A DNA stretch of 6,743 bases from JAHDDY01 sp964549375 (GCA_964549375.1 CAZJWF010000142.1:1-6743), one strand, 5' to 3'; shown: positions 1 to 6,557, numbered from the stretch's first letter. Program-made: numbers and translations. The notes: generated by a model from the letters alone, not told the origin.

Positions 1-702
1 CTCAAGGGCGTCAACCTTGAGGTCGAGGCGGGTAAAGTCCACGCCATTATGGGACCGAACGGATCGGGCAAGTCCACGCTGTCTTACGTGTTGTCGGGCC
101 GTGACGGGTATGAAGTTACGGATGGGTCTGCAACGCTGCTCGGTGAAGACATTCTGGATATGGAACCCGACGAGCGCGCGGCGGCGGGCTTGTTCCTTGC
201 GTTCCAGTACCCGGTCGAAATCCCCGGCGTCGGCAACATGATCTTCCTGCGCACCGCACTCAACGCCCAACGCAAAGCGCGCGGCGAAGAAGAAATGGGC
301 GCGCCTGAGTTTCTCAAACTCGTCCGCGAAAAAGCCAAAGAACTCGACATCTCGCCTGATATGATGAAACGCCCGGTCAATGTTGGTTTTTCTGGCGGCG
401 AGAAAAAGCGCAACGAGATTCTGCAGATGAGCCTGCTACAGCCCAAGCTCTGCATTCTCGATGAAACGGATTCCGGCCTTGACGTGGACGCGATGAAGCT
501 GGTCTCGAAAGGCGTCAATGCCCTGCGCGATGAAGGGCGCGGTTTTCTGGTGATTACCCACTATCAACGCCTGCTCGACCACATCAAACCCGATGTGGTT
601 CACATCATGGCGGCGGGAAAAATCATCCAGACGGGTGGGCCGGAACTCGCCCTTGAAGTTGAGAAAAATGGGTACACCGATCTGTTGGGAGCCGCCGCAT
701 AA
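1..702 (+). CDS. sufC: SufC, Fe-S cluster assembly ATPase (5' partial)
   Basis: ABC-type ATPase of the SUF system. It is soluble, forms the SufBC2D scaffold, and uses ATP hydrolysis to drive the rearrangement in which clusters are built. The reading frame is open from base 1, and 233 codons are visible. SufC is usually about 250 residues, so roughly 16-18 N-terminal residues lie outside the window. The ATG at 49 sits inside the Walker A strand and is not the start. Visible motifs, numbered from the first codon, are Walker A GPNGSGKST at 18-26, the Q-loop with Q69 in FQYPVEIPG, the SufC-type signature SGGEKKRNE from 131, Walker B LCILDETDSGLD at 150-161 with catalytic E155, and the H-loop H187 in THYQR. 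FQYPVEIPG and DSGLD separate SufC from transporter ATPases. The TAA stop overlaps the sufD start, so the two are probably translationally coupled. Identification is very secure. Confidence 0.97.
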   Translation, partial: LKGVNLEVEAGKVHAIMGPNGSGKSTLSYVLSGRDGYEVTDGSATLLGEDILDMEPDERAAAGLFLAFQYPVEIPGVGNMIFLRTALNAQRKARGEEEMGAPEFLKLVREKAKELDISPDMMKRPVNVGFSGGEKKRNEILQMSLLQPKLCILDETDSGLDVDAMKLVSKGVNALRDEGRGFLVITHYQRLLDHIKPDVVHIMAAGKIIQTGGPELALEVEKNGYTDLLGAAA

Positions 703-704
703 TG
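687..704 (+). promoter_or_regulatory. sufD ribosome binding site and sufC/sufD stop-start overlap
   Basis: A GGGAG sequence at 687-691 lies 10 bases before the sufD ATG at 702, inside the last codons of sufC. The sufC stop TAA (700-702) and the sufD start share one base (TAATG). This arrangement supports the chosen start and suggests translational coupling, which would keep two subunits of one complex in step. The coupling is inferred from layout only. Confidence 0.7.
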
Positions 705-1958
705 GACGCACAGACCAACCCTTGGCGTGATGCTTTTGAAGCGTTCAAAGCCAATGACACGGCGGCGGCGATGGGCGCAGGTTCGCGCGAAGAAGCCTTT
801 AAGCGGTTTGAAGCGCATGGCCTGCCGACCAAACGGGACGAGTATTGGAAATACACACCTGTCCGTGACCTGACCCCCGAAATCGGGATCAGCACAACAA
901 GCGCGGCGGATGCGTTTGCCGATGTTGATGCGTATCGGATCGTCTTTGTCGATGGTCGCATTGATCACGACCGCTCTGACCGCGAAGCCTTGGAAAAGGT
1001 AGCTGATGTGCCAACGGGAGAGGCGACGTGGATCAGCACGGTTTATGCCGCGCTGCAAGCCAGACCGATAGAGGGCGCACAGAAACAAGTTGATCGCCCG
1101 TTTGCCGATCTCAATATGGCAATGGCAACGGACGGTATTGCCGTGCGTATTCCAGCGGGAACGGCGCTCAATAAACCAATTCACCTGCGTTACGAAGGTA
1201 CAGCGGGCGCACATTTGCGTGTCGTGCTGCTGGTTGAAAAGGGCGCGTCTGCGACGCTGCTCGAATCCGGTGCGGGCGCGCTAACCACAGGGGCCGAGTT
1301 CGTTATTGAAGACGGCGCGACCCTCAATCACCTGCGCGCTCAAACCGAAGTGGCGGATAAACAATTCACTGCGCTCTATGCGAGCATCGGGGCTGAGGCG
1401 AATTTCAAGACGTTTACGCTTGCGGCGGATGGCGCGCTCATTCGTAACGAGACGCAACTGACAATGGCGGGTGAGAATGGCAACGGCCATATCGCGGCGG
1501 GTGTTATGGGACGCGGCAAAGCACTGATCGACAACACTGTCTATATCAGCCACGAAGCCGCCCATTGCGAAAGCCGCCAAGTCGTCAAGAACGTCATGGA
1601 TGACGAGTCTAAAGCGGTGTTTCAGGGCAAAATCTACGTCAAGGAGCACGCGCAGAAAACTGACGGCTATCAAATCAGCCAGTCGGTGTTGTTGTCCGAG
1701 GGCGCAGAGTTTAACGCCAAACCTGAACTCGAAATCTACGCCGATGACGTGATGTGCTCGCACGGATCGACCACGGGTGCGCTGGATGAGACCGCGCTCT
1801 TTTATCTACGCTCGCGCGGCGTGCCGCAAAAAAAGGCCGAAGCGATGCTTGTCGCGGCTTTCGTCGATGAAGCGATCTTGGAAATCGCGGATGAAGCTTT
1901 GCAAGACATCGTGCGGAAGTCTGTCGATGCGTGGATGGCAGAACGGGCGGCGGGGTAG
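702..1958 (+). CDS. sufD: SufD, subunit of the SufBCD Fe-S cluster scaffold
   Basis: A 418-residue SufB/SufD-family protein, close to the family's usual length for SufD. SufD pairs with SufB, each binding one SufC, to form the cytoplasmic SufBC2D complex where Fe-S clusters are assembled. The N-terminal helical part contains the family motif around residues 44-53 (RDEYWKYTPV). The middle is the right-handed beta-helix core, and the C-terminal part carries the best conserved block, YADDVMCSHGSTTG followed by LDETALFYLRSRG. In that block C352 and H354 correspond to E. coli SufD C358 and H360, residues reported as important at the SufB-SufD interface. The start is fixed by the overlap with sufC and a GGGAG ribosome binding site. 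SufD rather than SufB is called because of length, position directly after sufC and similarity to the E. coli SufD C-terminus. The next gene begins five bases after the stop. Confidence 0.95.
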   Translation: MDAQTNPWRDAFEAFKANDTAAAMGAGSREEAFKRFEAHGLPTKRDEYWKYTPVRDLTPEIGISTTSAADAFADVDAYRIVFVDGRIDHDRSDREALEKVADVPTGEATWISTVYAALQARPIEGAQKQVDRPFADLNMAMATDGIAVRIPAGTALNKPIHLRYEGTAGAHLRVVLLVEKGASATLLESGAGALTTGAEFVIEDGATLNHLRAQTEVADKQFTALYASIGAEANFKTFTLAADGALIRNETQLTMAGENGNGHIAAGVMGRGKALIDNTVYISHEAAHCESRQVVKNVMDDESKAVFQGKIYVKEHAQKTDGYQISQSVLLSEGAEFNAKPELEIYADDVMCSHGSTTGALDETALFYLRSRGVPQKKAEAMLVAAFVDEAILEIADEALQDIVRKSVDAWMAERAAG

Positions 1959-1963
1959 AGGTG

Positions 1964-2554
1964 GTGAATCTCCCAGCCCTTTACGTCGAAGCGTGGGTGC
2001 AACCGCGCCAATCCATGCGGCGTATTTTATCGCTTAATCTAAGCGAGCGTGACCGCCTGATCATGGTGGCGATCACGGGCGTTCTCTTGGCGATTCCGTT
2101 TACCTTGATTTTTCGCACGCTTGAGATGCCGCCCGGCCCCGATGGTGAACTGATCGAGAGGCCGACCGCATTGATGACGGCATTTACGACGGTCGCGTTC
2201 ATGATCGCCGGATATTACGTGACGGCAATGGTGATCAAGGTCTTGGGGACCTTGTTCGGCGGAACCGCCAGCTATGCCGACTCCAAAACCGCATCGGCAT
2301 GGACGCAATTTGTGGTCTGTCTCGCCAATCTAGCCCTCTTGTTCGCGACATTCGTGCTCCCGGCTGCTTTGGAAGGGGTGATGCGTTTGTTGTTCACCGC
2401 CGCGACCCTTTTTGTCTCATCGGCCTATGTTGCCGAGGTTCACGGTTTTGCCAGCATCGGCAAGGTCATCGCTGTTTCGGTTGCCGTAATGCTGCTTATG
2501 GTTTTGGCGCTAATGAGTTTCGTCCCTTCGGGCGGACTTGGCGTTGGCCAGTAA
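1964..2554 (+). CDS. YIP1-family integral membrane protein in the suf operon
   Basis: A 196-residue membrane protein of the YIP1 type, for which no biochemical role is established in bacteria. A short amphipathic N-terminus (about 1-30) is followed by about five hydrophobic segments: 32-50, 68-94, 115-136, 139-157 and 167-187. A small polar loop GGTASYADSK at 99-108 precedes segment three, and the EVHGF at 158-162 resembles the family's conserved loop. I recall YIP1 genes at this position in Rhodobacterales suf operons, which is why I use the family name. The start is chosen as GTG at 1964, five bases after the sufD stop, with GGGG at 1952-1955 as a plausible ribosome binding site. GTG at 1961 is equally possible, and GTG at 1931 would overlap sufD and add a polar, Gly-rich stretch unlike the family. 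Spacing to sufS is 13 bases. A role in Fe-S assembly is suggested only by the operon. Confidence 0.8.
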   Translation: MNLPALYVEAWVQPRQSMRRILSLNLSERDRLIMVAITGVLLAIPFTLIFRTLEMPPGPDGELIERPTALMTAFTTVAFMIAGYYVTAMVIKVLGTLFGGTASYADSKTASAWTQFVVCLANLALLFATFVLPAALEGVMRLLFTAATLFVSSAYVAEVHGFASIGKVIAVSVAVMLLMVLALMSFVPSGGLGVGQ

Positions 2555-2558
2555 TTTC

Positions 2559-2562
2559 GGGG
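2559..2562 (+). promoter_or_regulatory. Ribosome binding site deciding the sufS start
   Basis: GGGG at 2559-2562 lies five bases before the ATG at 2568. The frame extends back to a TTG at 2538 inside the preceding gene. The extra ten residues do not look like SufS, whereas MYDIDAIRADFP fits the usual SufS N-terminus, so 2568 is preferred. Confidence 0.6.
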
Positions 2563-2567
2563 CTATT

Positions 2568-3785
2568 ATGTACGACATCGACGCCATTCGCGCGGATTTT
2601 CCGGCGACCGAATTGCAGGTTCATGGCAAGCCGCTCATTTACCTCGACAACGGGGCCAGCGCACAAAAGCCGCGCCGCGTGATCGATTGCATCACGCGCA
2701 CGTATGAGAGCGAGTACGCCAACGTCCATCGCGGCTTGCACTATCTGTCGAATCTGGCGACGGAGAATTACGAAGCGGCGCGGGGTGTTGTGCAAAACTT
2801 CCTCGGTGCGGCTCATGAGGATGAGATCATCTTTACGCGCGGCTCGACCGAGTCGATCAATCTCGCCATGTATTCGTGGCTGGAGCCGCGCATTAAAGAG
2901 GGAGACGAGATTGTTCTCACCACGATGGAGCACCACGCCAATATTGTGCCGTGGCATTTTGTGCGCGAACGCTATGGCGCAAAGCTGATCTGGGTCGATC
3001 CCGATGTGAACGGTGATATTTCTGCGGAGGCGATTGGCGCTGCGATGACGGATCGCACGGTGTTGGTCGCCGTGACGCAGATGTCAAACGTGCTTGGCTC
3101 AGTTGTTGACGTGAAGCGCGTGACCGAATTGGCCCATGCGGCGGGCGCGGCGGTGATGGTGGACGGCTCTCAAGGGGCCGTGCATCTGCCGGTGAACGTT
3201 CAAGACATCGGCTGTGATTTCTATGCGATCACTGGTCACAAACTTTACGGTCCGAGTGGATGCGGTGCGCTATATGCAAAGCGCGCACGCCATGAGGAGA
3301 TGCGCCCGTGGCATGGCGGCGGCGATATGATCCGTCACGTCCACAAAGACGAGATCACCTATAACTCCGCGCCGCATAAATTCGAGGCCGGCACGCCGCC
3401 GATCGCTCAGATCATCGGCATGGCTGAAGCGATCCGTTATATGCAAGATGTCGGGATGGAGGCCATCGCCGCGCACGAACATGACTTGCGCGACTACACC
3501 GCCGAGCGGTTGGCGGGCCTGAATTGGCTGCATGTGCAGGGGCAGTCTAAAACCAAAGGCGCGATCTTTTCCTTCACGATGGACGGCGCGCACGCTCATG
3601 ACATCTCAACGGTGTTGGACCGTTACGGCGTCGCGGTCAGAGCAGGGCATCACTGTTGCCAACCCCTCATGGGACATCTCGGCGTCACGGCGACCTGCCG
3701 CGCGTCTTTTGGTATGTACAACACCCGTGCCGATGCAGATGTTCTGATCCAGTCCCTCGAAAAAGCCCGGACGTTGTTTGAGTAA
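2568..3785 (+). CDS. sufS: SufS, group II cysteine desulfurase
   Basis: A 405-residue PLP-dependent cysteine desulfurase that converts L-cysteine to L-alanine. It keeps the sulfur as a persulfide on its catalytic cysteine and passes it towards the SufBCD scaffold. The length matches E. coli SufS (406 residues), and the alignment is offset by one. K225 in TGHKLYGP is the Schiff-base lysine. H122 in MEHHANIVPW corresponds to the PLP-stacking histidine. C363 in RAGHHC is the catalytic cysteine, followed by the conserved CRAS block and then MYNT. The N-terminal block LDNGASAQKP and the substrate motif ANVHRGLHYLS are also typical. C364 directly follows C363, where E. coli has Ala. The gene is the last of the suf cluster in this window. 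It ends 33 bases from a convergent gene, with no visible sulfur-acceptor gene (sufE/sufU) next to it. The ATG at 2568 is chosen over the upstream TTG at 2538. Confidence 0.97.
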   Translation: MYDIDAIRADFPATELQVHGKPLIYLDNGASAQKPRRVIDCITRTYESEYANVHRGLHYLSNLATENYEAARGVVQNFLGAAHEDEIIFTRGSTESINLAMYSWLEPRIKEGDEIVLTTMEHHANIVPWHFVRERYGAKLIWVDPDVNGDISAEAIGAAMTDRTVLVAVTQMSNVLGSVVDVKRVTELAHAAGAAVMVDGSQGAVHLPVNVQDIGCDFYAITGHKLYGPSGCGALYAKRARHEEMRPWHGGGDMIRHVHKDEITYNSAPHKFEAGTPPIAQIIGMAEAIRYMQDVGMEAIAAHEHDLRDYTAERLAGLNWLHVQGQSKTKGAIFSFTMDGAHAHDISTVLDRYGVAVRAGHHCCQPLMGHLGVTATCRASFGMYNTRADADVLIQSLEKARTLFE

Positions 3786-3818
3786 CGAGCAATTTCGCAG
3801 GGTGAATAAGCTCCTTCT
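3786..3818. other. Short convergent gap between sufS and the flavin oxidoreductase gene
   Basis: These 33 bases separate two stop codons facing each other. I see no GC-rich hairpin followed by a T-run on either strand, so no intrinsic terminator can be called. Termination may be Rho-dependent, or transcripts may run into each other. Confidence 0.6.
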
Positions 3819-4955
3819 TCAGCGCAGACCGAGTTTGTTCAAAAGGCGGTCGCGCTTCATCAACCACCACCCCGCCTCAACGGGCCACATCTCATGGTTC
3901 TCATCAGCCTTGAGTTCTGCTGCGGCATGGAGTGGCCAGTTTGGATCGTCGAGTAACTCGCGCGCCAAGGCAATCATATCGGCATGACCTGAGGTCAAAA
4001 TCTCTTCGCAGGATTTTGCATCCCACAAAAATCCGACCGCCATCGTGGGGATGTCCGCTTCAGCGCGGATTTGATCTGCAAAAGGCACTTGAAATCCTTG
4101 CGTGATGATCATTCTGCGCGGGCGCTCTTTGCCGCCAATCCCGCCGGTCGAACAATCAATCATATCGACGCCAGCGTCTTTCAGAGCTTTCGAGATGTGA
4201 ATGGTATCCGCGACTTCCAGACCACCGTCGAGCCAGTCCGTTGCCGACAGCCGAAAGGCAAGTGGATATTGATCTGGCCAGTTCGCGCGGATGGCTTCAA
4301 CAACTTTGATGGCAAACCGCATCCTATTCTCAGCATTGCCGCCCCACGCATCTGTACGTTGATTGGCAATCGGCGATAGGAACTGATGGATTAAAAATCC
4401 GTGCGCTGCGTAAACTTCGATGATCTTGAATCCTGCGTCCGCCGCGCGCCGTGCTGCGGAACCAAAGGCGTCGATGACGCGCTCGATATCTGCCTCGGAC
4501 ATTTCTTGTGGCATCGGCCAATCATCGGCGTAGGGAATTGCGGAAGGCGCGCAAGCTGTCCACGGAGTTTCGTTGCGTTCATCGATATCTACGTTATCGA
4601 CAGGCGTCTCTCCATGCCACGGGCGGCGCTCAGACGCTTTTCGACCCGCATGGGCGAGTTGAATTCCAGGAATCGCTCCTTCGGCCCTGATGAAATCTGA
4701 AAGTTCTCGCAACCCGTCAATTTGTGCGTCATCCCACAGACCGAGATCGCCATGTGTGCGCCGTCCATCGGCCTCGACCGCTGTGGCCTCGCAATAGACT
4801 AGTCCAGCACCGCCCATCGCAAATCGACCCAAATGCACGGTATGCCAGAGGTTCGCATACCCCTCTTTTGCCCGATACTGGCTCATGGGTGACACGGCAA
4901 TCCGGTTCTTGAATGTCACATCCCGCAGCGAGAAGGGTGAAAACAAATGGGTCAT
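3819..4955 (-). CDS. NADH:flavin oxidoreductase, old yellow enzyme family (YqjM/XenA type)
   Basis: A 378-residue FMN TIM-barrel oxidoreductase. Relatives use NAD(P)H to reduce activated C=C bonds, such as enones, and some nitro compounds in the cytoplasm; the real substrate here is unknown. Family blocks, in order, are KNRI (16-19), SPMSQY (22-27), HLGRFAMGGAGLV (41-53), EATAV (56-60), IQLAHAGRKAS (98-108), AAHGFLIHQFLSP (183-195), NQRTDAWGG (198-206), FRLSATDW (234-241) and ALARELL (329-335). By alignment with YqjM, Q99, R235 and R332 would be FMN contacts. An insert at about 109-131, compared with YqjM, resembles XenA. Two key positions are changed: the Cys of the usual PMC motif is S25, and the first His of the HxxH pair is Y182, with H185 kept. 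A Tyr/His pair at these positions is found in trimethylamine dehydrogenase, but the extra Fe-S and nucleotide domains of that enzyme are absent. The ATG at 4955 has an AAGG site (4964-4967) eight bases upstream. It stands alone on the minus strand, with no link to the suf genes apparent. Confidence 0.92.
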   Translation of the reverse strand: MTHLFSPFSLRDVTFKNRIAVSPMSQYRAKEGYANLWHTVHLGRFAMGGAGLVYCEATAVEADGRRTHGDLGLWDDAQIDGLRELSDFIRAEGAIPGIQLAHAGRKASERRPWHGETPVDNVDIDERNETPWTACAPSAIPYADDWPMPQEMSEADIERVIDAFGSAARRAADAGFKIIEVYAAHGFLIHQFLSPIANQRTDAWGGNAENRMRFAIKVVEAIRANWPDQYPLAFRLSATDWLDGGLEVADTIHISKALKDAGVDMIDCSTGGIGGKERPRRMIITQGFQVPFADQIRAEADIPTMAVGFLWDAKSCEEILTSGHADMIALARELLDDPNWPLHAAAELKADENHEMWPVEAGWWLMKRDRLLNKLGLR

Positions 4956-5187
4956 GTTGGGAGCCTTGTGCTGGTTTCGTTGCGTTTGAACCTAGGGCGA
5001 TTTGGGGTTCGGCAAGTGTTGGTTTTCCGATGTAGACGTCGCGAACAAGCAATGCGAAGTCGCTTCGTCGGATTTCGGTAACGCCCAGAACGCGATAGCG
5101 CGTGGTGCGGCTTCAAAATCCTTGACCTGATCCCATAGGAAGGCGAGGTAGGCGCCAGCTCATAGTATTGTCGGAGATAACCCGCCC
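4956..5187. other. Divergent intergenic region, 232 bases
   Basis: This stretch must hold the promoters of both the flavin oxidoreductase (minus) and the MFS transporter (plus), but I cannot point to a convincing -35/-10 pair for either. A small hairpin, CGAAG-TCG-CTTCG, lies at 5055-5067 with no T-run. The minus strand is open without a start codon from 5159 to 4995, in a frame that reads somewhat like protein. A second minus frame also looks protein-like, so this may be chance or the remains of an old gene. No regulator gene lies between the two divergent genes. Confidence 0.5.
5173..5176 (+). promoter_or_regulatory. Possible ribosome binding site for the TTG start of the MFS gene
   Basis: GGAG at 5173-5176 is the only Shine-Dalgarno-like sequence upstream of the TTG at 5188. 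The spacing of 11 bases is longer than usual, so translation may be weak or the start may be the TTG at 5236. The frame has no ATG, GTG or TTG between the upstream stop at 5149-5151 and 5188. Confidence 0.4.
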
Positions 5188-6411
5188 TTGACGAGACCCG
5201 TCCCTCCTCATGCACCCGATCAGTCTCGGGTCGCTTTGGGGCCGCATTGGACGATTCCGGCGGTTCTTATCGCCTGTATGTGCGTTTCGATTCTCTCAAC
5301 AGATCTCTATACGCCCAGCTTACCGCATCTAACCCGCGTTTTTGGCACGGATGACGGTACGGTCCAGATGACCATGAGCGCCAACTTCCTCGGATATGCA
5401 CTGGGTCCGTTTGCCATTGGTCCGCTCTCCGACCGCTTTGGGCGCAAACCGACGCTGTCTTATTGCATGATTTTGTTCGCTTTATTCAGTGTCGCATGTG
5501 CGCTAGCCCCAAGCATTGATTTCCTAATTGGGGCCCGCATTGGACAGGGGGCCTCAGCTTCCGTTGTCTCGGTTCTTGGGGTCGTGATCATTCGGGACCT
5601 TTATTCTGGCCCCGATGCCATTCGTGTTCTCAGTATTTATGGTGCCGCCATCGGTTTGGCCCCCGCAACCGGTCCGGTTATTGGCGGTTGGGTTCATGTG
5701 ACAATGGGGTGGGAAGCCAATTTCTGGATTTTGGCGCTGCTTGGCGTGCTCGTTGCCGGGGCTGCATGGGTGTTTGTACCAGAAACGGCGCGGCGCACAC
5801 CGCTGGATATTCGCCTCGCGCTCCGACGATACGGCGGTTTGCTCAGTGATCCGCGTTTCGTCTTGCCGGGATTGGCGATCAGCGCCGTATTTGCGGGATT
5901 ATTTGCCTACATTACGGCGGGGCCTTTCCTTCTGATTGAAGAACTCGGCGTTCCGACGGAACAGTACGGCTATTACTATGGTGTCGGCGTTTTAGCCTAT
6001 ATCGCGGGGGCAGGTCTTGCCAACCAACTCGCGGATCGTGCGGCTCCGAATACCTTGATGCAAAGCGGCGTTGCGATCTCGCTTGTGGGTGCTGTCATGA
6101 TGGTCATGTTGGATGTCACCAACTTGATCTCGCCGGTGAGCGTTGTGATTGGCATGTCGGTATTTTCGATCGGCCTCGGTCTCACATTCTCGGCGGCACC
6201 GCTGGTGATGTTGGCCGATGTGCCCAAACAACGCGGCGCGGCGGCCGGTGTCTTATTCGGCGCGGGTCAAAGCTTAGGCGCAGCTATCGGTGCATATTCC
6301 GTCGCACAGTTCTACGACGGCACCGCCACCCCTCTGGTCTGGGCTATTTTGCTGTTTACGGGCGTTGCGGCACTCTTCGTAACGTGCGCTGAGGCACGCA
6401 CAAGGCGATAG
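5188..6411 (+). CDS. MFS multidrug efflux transporter, Bcr/CflA type
   Basis: A 407-residue inner-membrane transporter of the major facilitator superfamily, in the drug:H+ antiporter group with 12 predicted segments. Relatives export bicyclomycin, chloramphenicol-type drugs, sulfonamides or cysteine, so the substrate cannot be read from the sequence. Segment 1 (about 23-43) contains D39 in STDLYTP, the Bcr/CflA-type acidic residue. Motif A, GPLSDRFGRK, is at 78-87 between segments 2 and 3. The R117 in GARIGQG matches motif B. The antiporter motif C, GAAIGLAPATGPVIGG, is at 152-167 in segment 5. PET at 198-200 closes segment 6, and a loop of about 25 residues leads to segment 7 (about 225-247). 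The second half is intact to a short basic tail. The only candidate starts before segment 1 are TTG codons at 5188 and 5236; 5188 is used because of the GGAG upstream. It is transcribed divergently from the flavin oxidoreductase, and no local regulator is visible. Confidence 0.92.
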   Translation: MTRPVPPHAPDQSRVALGPHWTIPAVLIACMCVSILSTDLYTPSLPHLTRVFGTDDGTVQMTMSANFLGYALGPFAIGPLSDRFGRKPTLSYCMILFALFSVACALAPSIDFLIGARIGQGASASVVSVLGVVIIRDLYSGPDAIRVLSIYGAAIGLAPATGPVIGGWVHVTMGWEANFWILALLGVLVAGAAWVFVPETARRTPLDIRLALRRYGGLLSDPRFVLPGLAISAVFAGLFAYITAGPFLLIEELGVPTEQYGYYYGVGVLAYIAGAGLANQLADRAAPNTLMQSGVAISLVGAVMMVMLDVTNLISPVSVVIGMSVFSIGLGLTFSAAPLVMLADVPKQRGAAAGVLFGAGQSLGAAIGAYSVAQFYDGTATPLVWAILLFTGVAALFVTCAEARTRR

Positions 6412-6517
6412 AGCAAAGCAGGTTTCTTGCGGCCCGCGTCAGATACGCCCGACCCATGTCATCCTGAAGCATAAGCCCCGAAAAATTCTTCATATTCCGT
6501 TAGTGGTGTTTTCACAT

Positions 6518-6533
6518 CCGCCATGTTAGGCGG
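6518..6533 (+). repeat. Small perfect inverted repeat upstream of the SulP gene
   Basis: CCGCC (6518-6522) and GGCGG (6529-6533) pair perfectly around a six-base loop, ATGTTA. It lies 33 bases before the SulP ATG. Without a T-run it is not a terminator. It could be a leader hairpin, a protein binding site or chance. Confidence 0.4.
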
Positions 6534-6551
6534 CACCCCCACCGCAAATTT

Positions 6552-6557
6552 GAGGAG
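6552..6557 (+). promoter_or_regulatory. Strong ribosome binding site of the SulP gene
   Basis: GAGGAG at 6552-6557 lies nine bases before the ATG at 6567. It is the strongest Shine-Dalgarno sequence I see in the window, and it fixes the start of the partial gene. Confidence 0.75.

Noticed and set aside
84..518. Long minus-strand open frame opposite sufC
   Set aside because: It is fully antisense to a certain ATPase gene, has no recognisable motifs, and has the Ser/Arg-rich composition of a shadow frame.
600..1214. 204-codon minus-strand open frame opposite sufC/sufD
   Set aside because: It spans the end of one certain gene and the start of another on the opposite strand. It is rich in Arg, Cys and His with no domain, as expected for a shadow.
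1281..1763. 160-codon minus-strand open frame opposite sufD
   Set aside because: It lies entirely inside the well-supported sufD gene and shows no family features.
1931..1963. Upstream GTG start for the YIP1-family gene, overlapping sufD
   Set aside because: It would add eleven polar, Gly-rich residues read from the sufD 3' end. The GTG codons at 1961/1964 sit just after the sufD stop with a better placed ribosome binding site.
4729..5052. Minus-strand open frame running from the intergenic region into the oxidoreductase gene
   Set aside because: Most of it overlaps the true oxidoreductase frame on the same strand, and its downstream half is a frame-shifted shadow of that gene.
5055..5067. 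Hairpin CGAAG-TCG-CTTCG considered as an intrinsic terminator
   Set aside because: The stem is only five base pairs, no T-run follows on either strand, and it lies between divergent genes where no terminator is needed.
5122..5168. TTGACC at 5122 and TAGTAT at 5163 considered as a promoter for the MFS gene
   Set aside because: The boxes are 35 bases apart, about twice the usual spacing, and neither has a suitable partner at 16-18 bases.
6427..6496. TTGCGG (6427) and CATATT (6491) considered as promoter boxes for the SulP gene
   Set aside because: Neither has a matching partner at the right spacing, so no promoter can be supported by eye.
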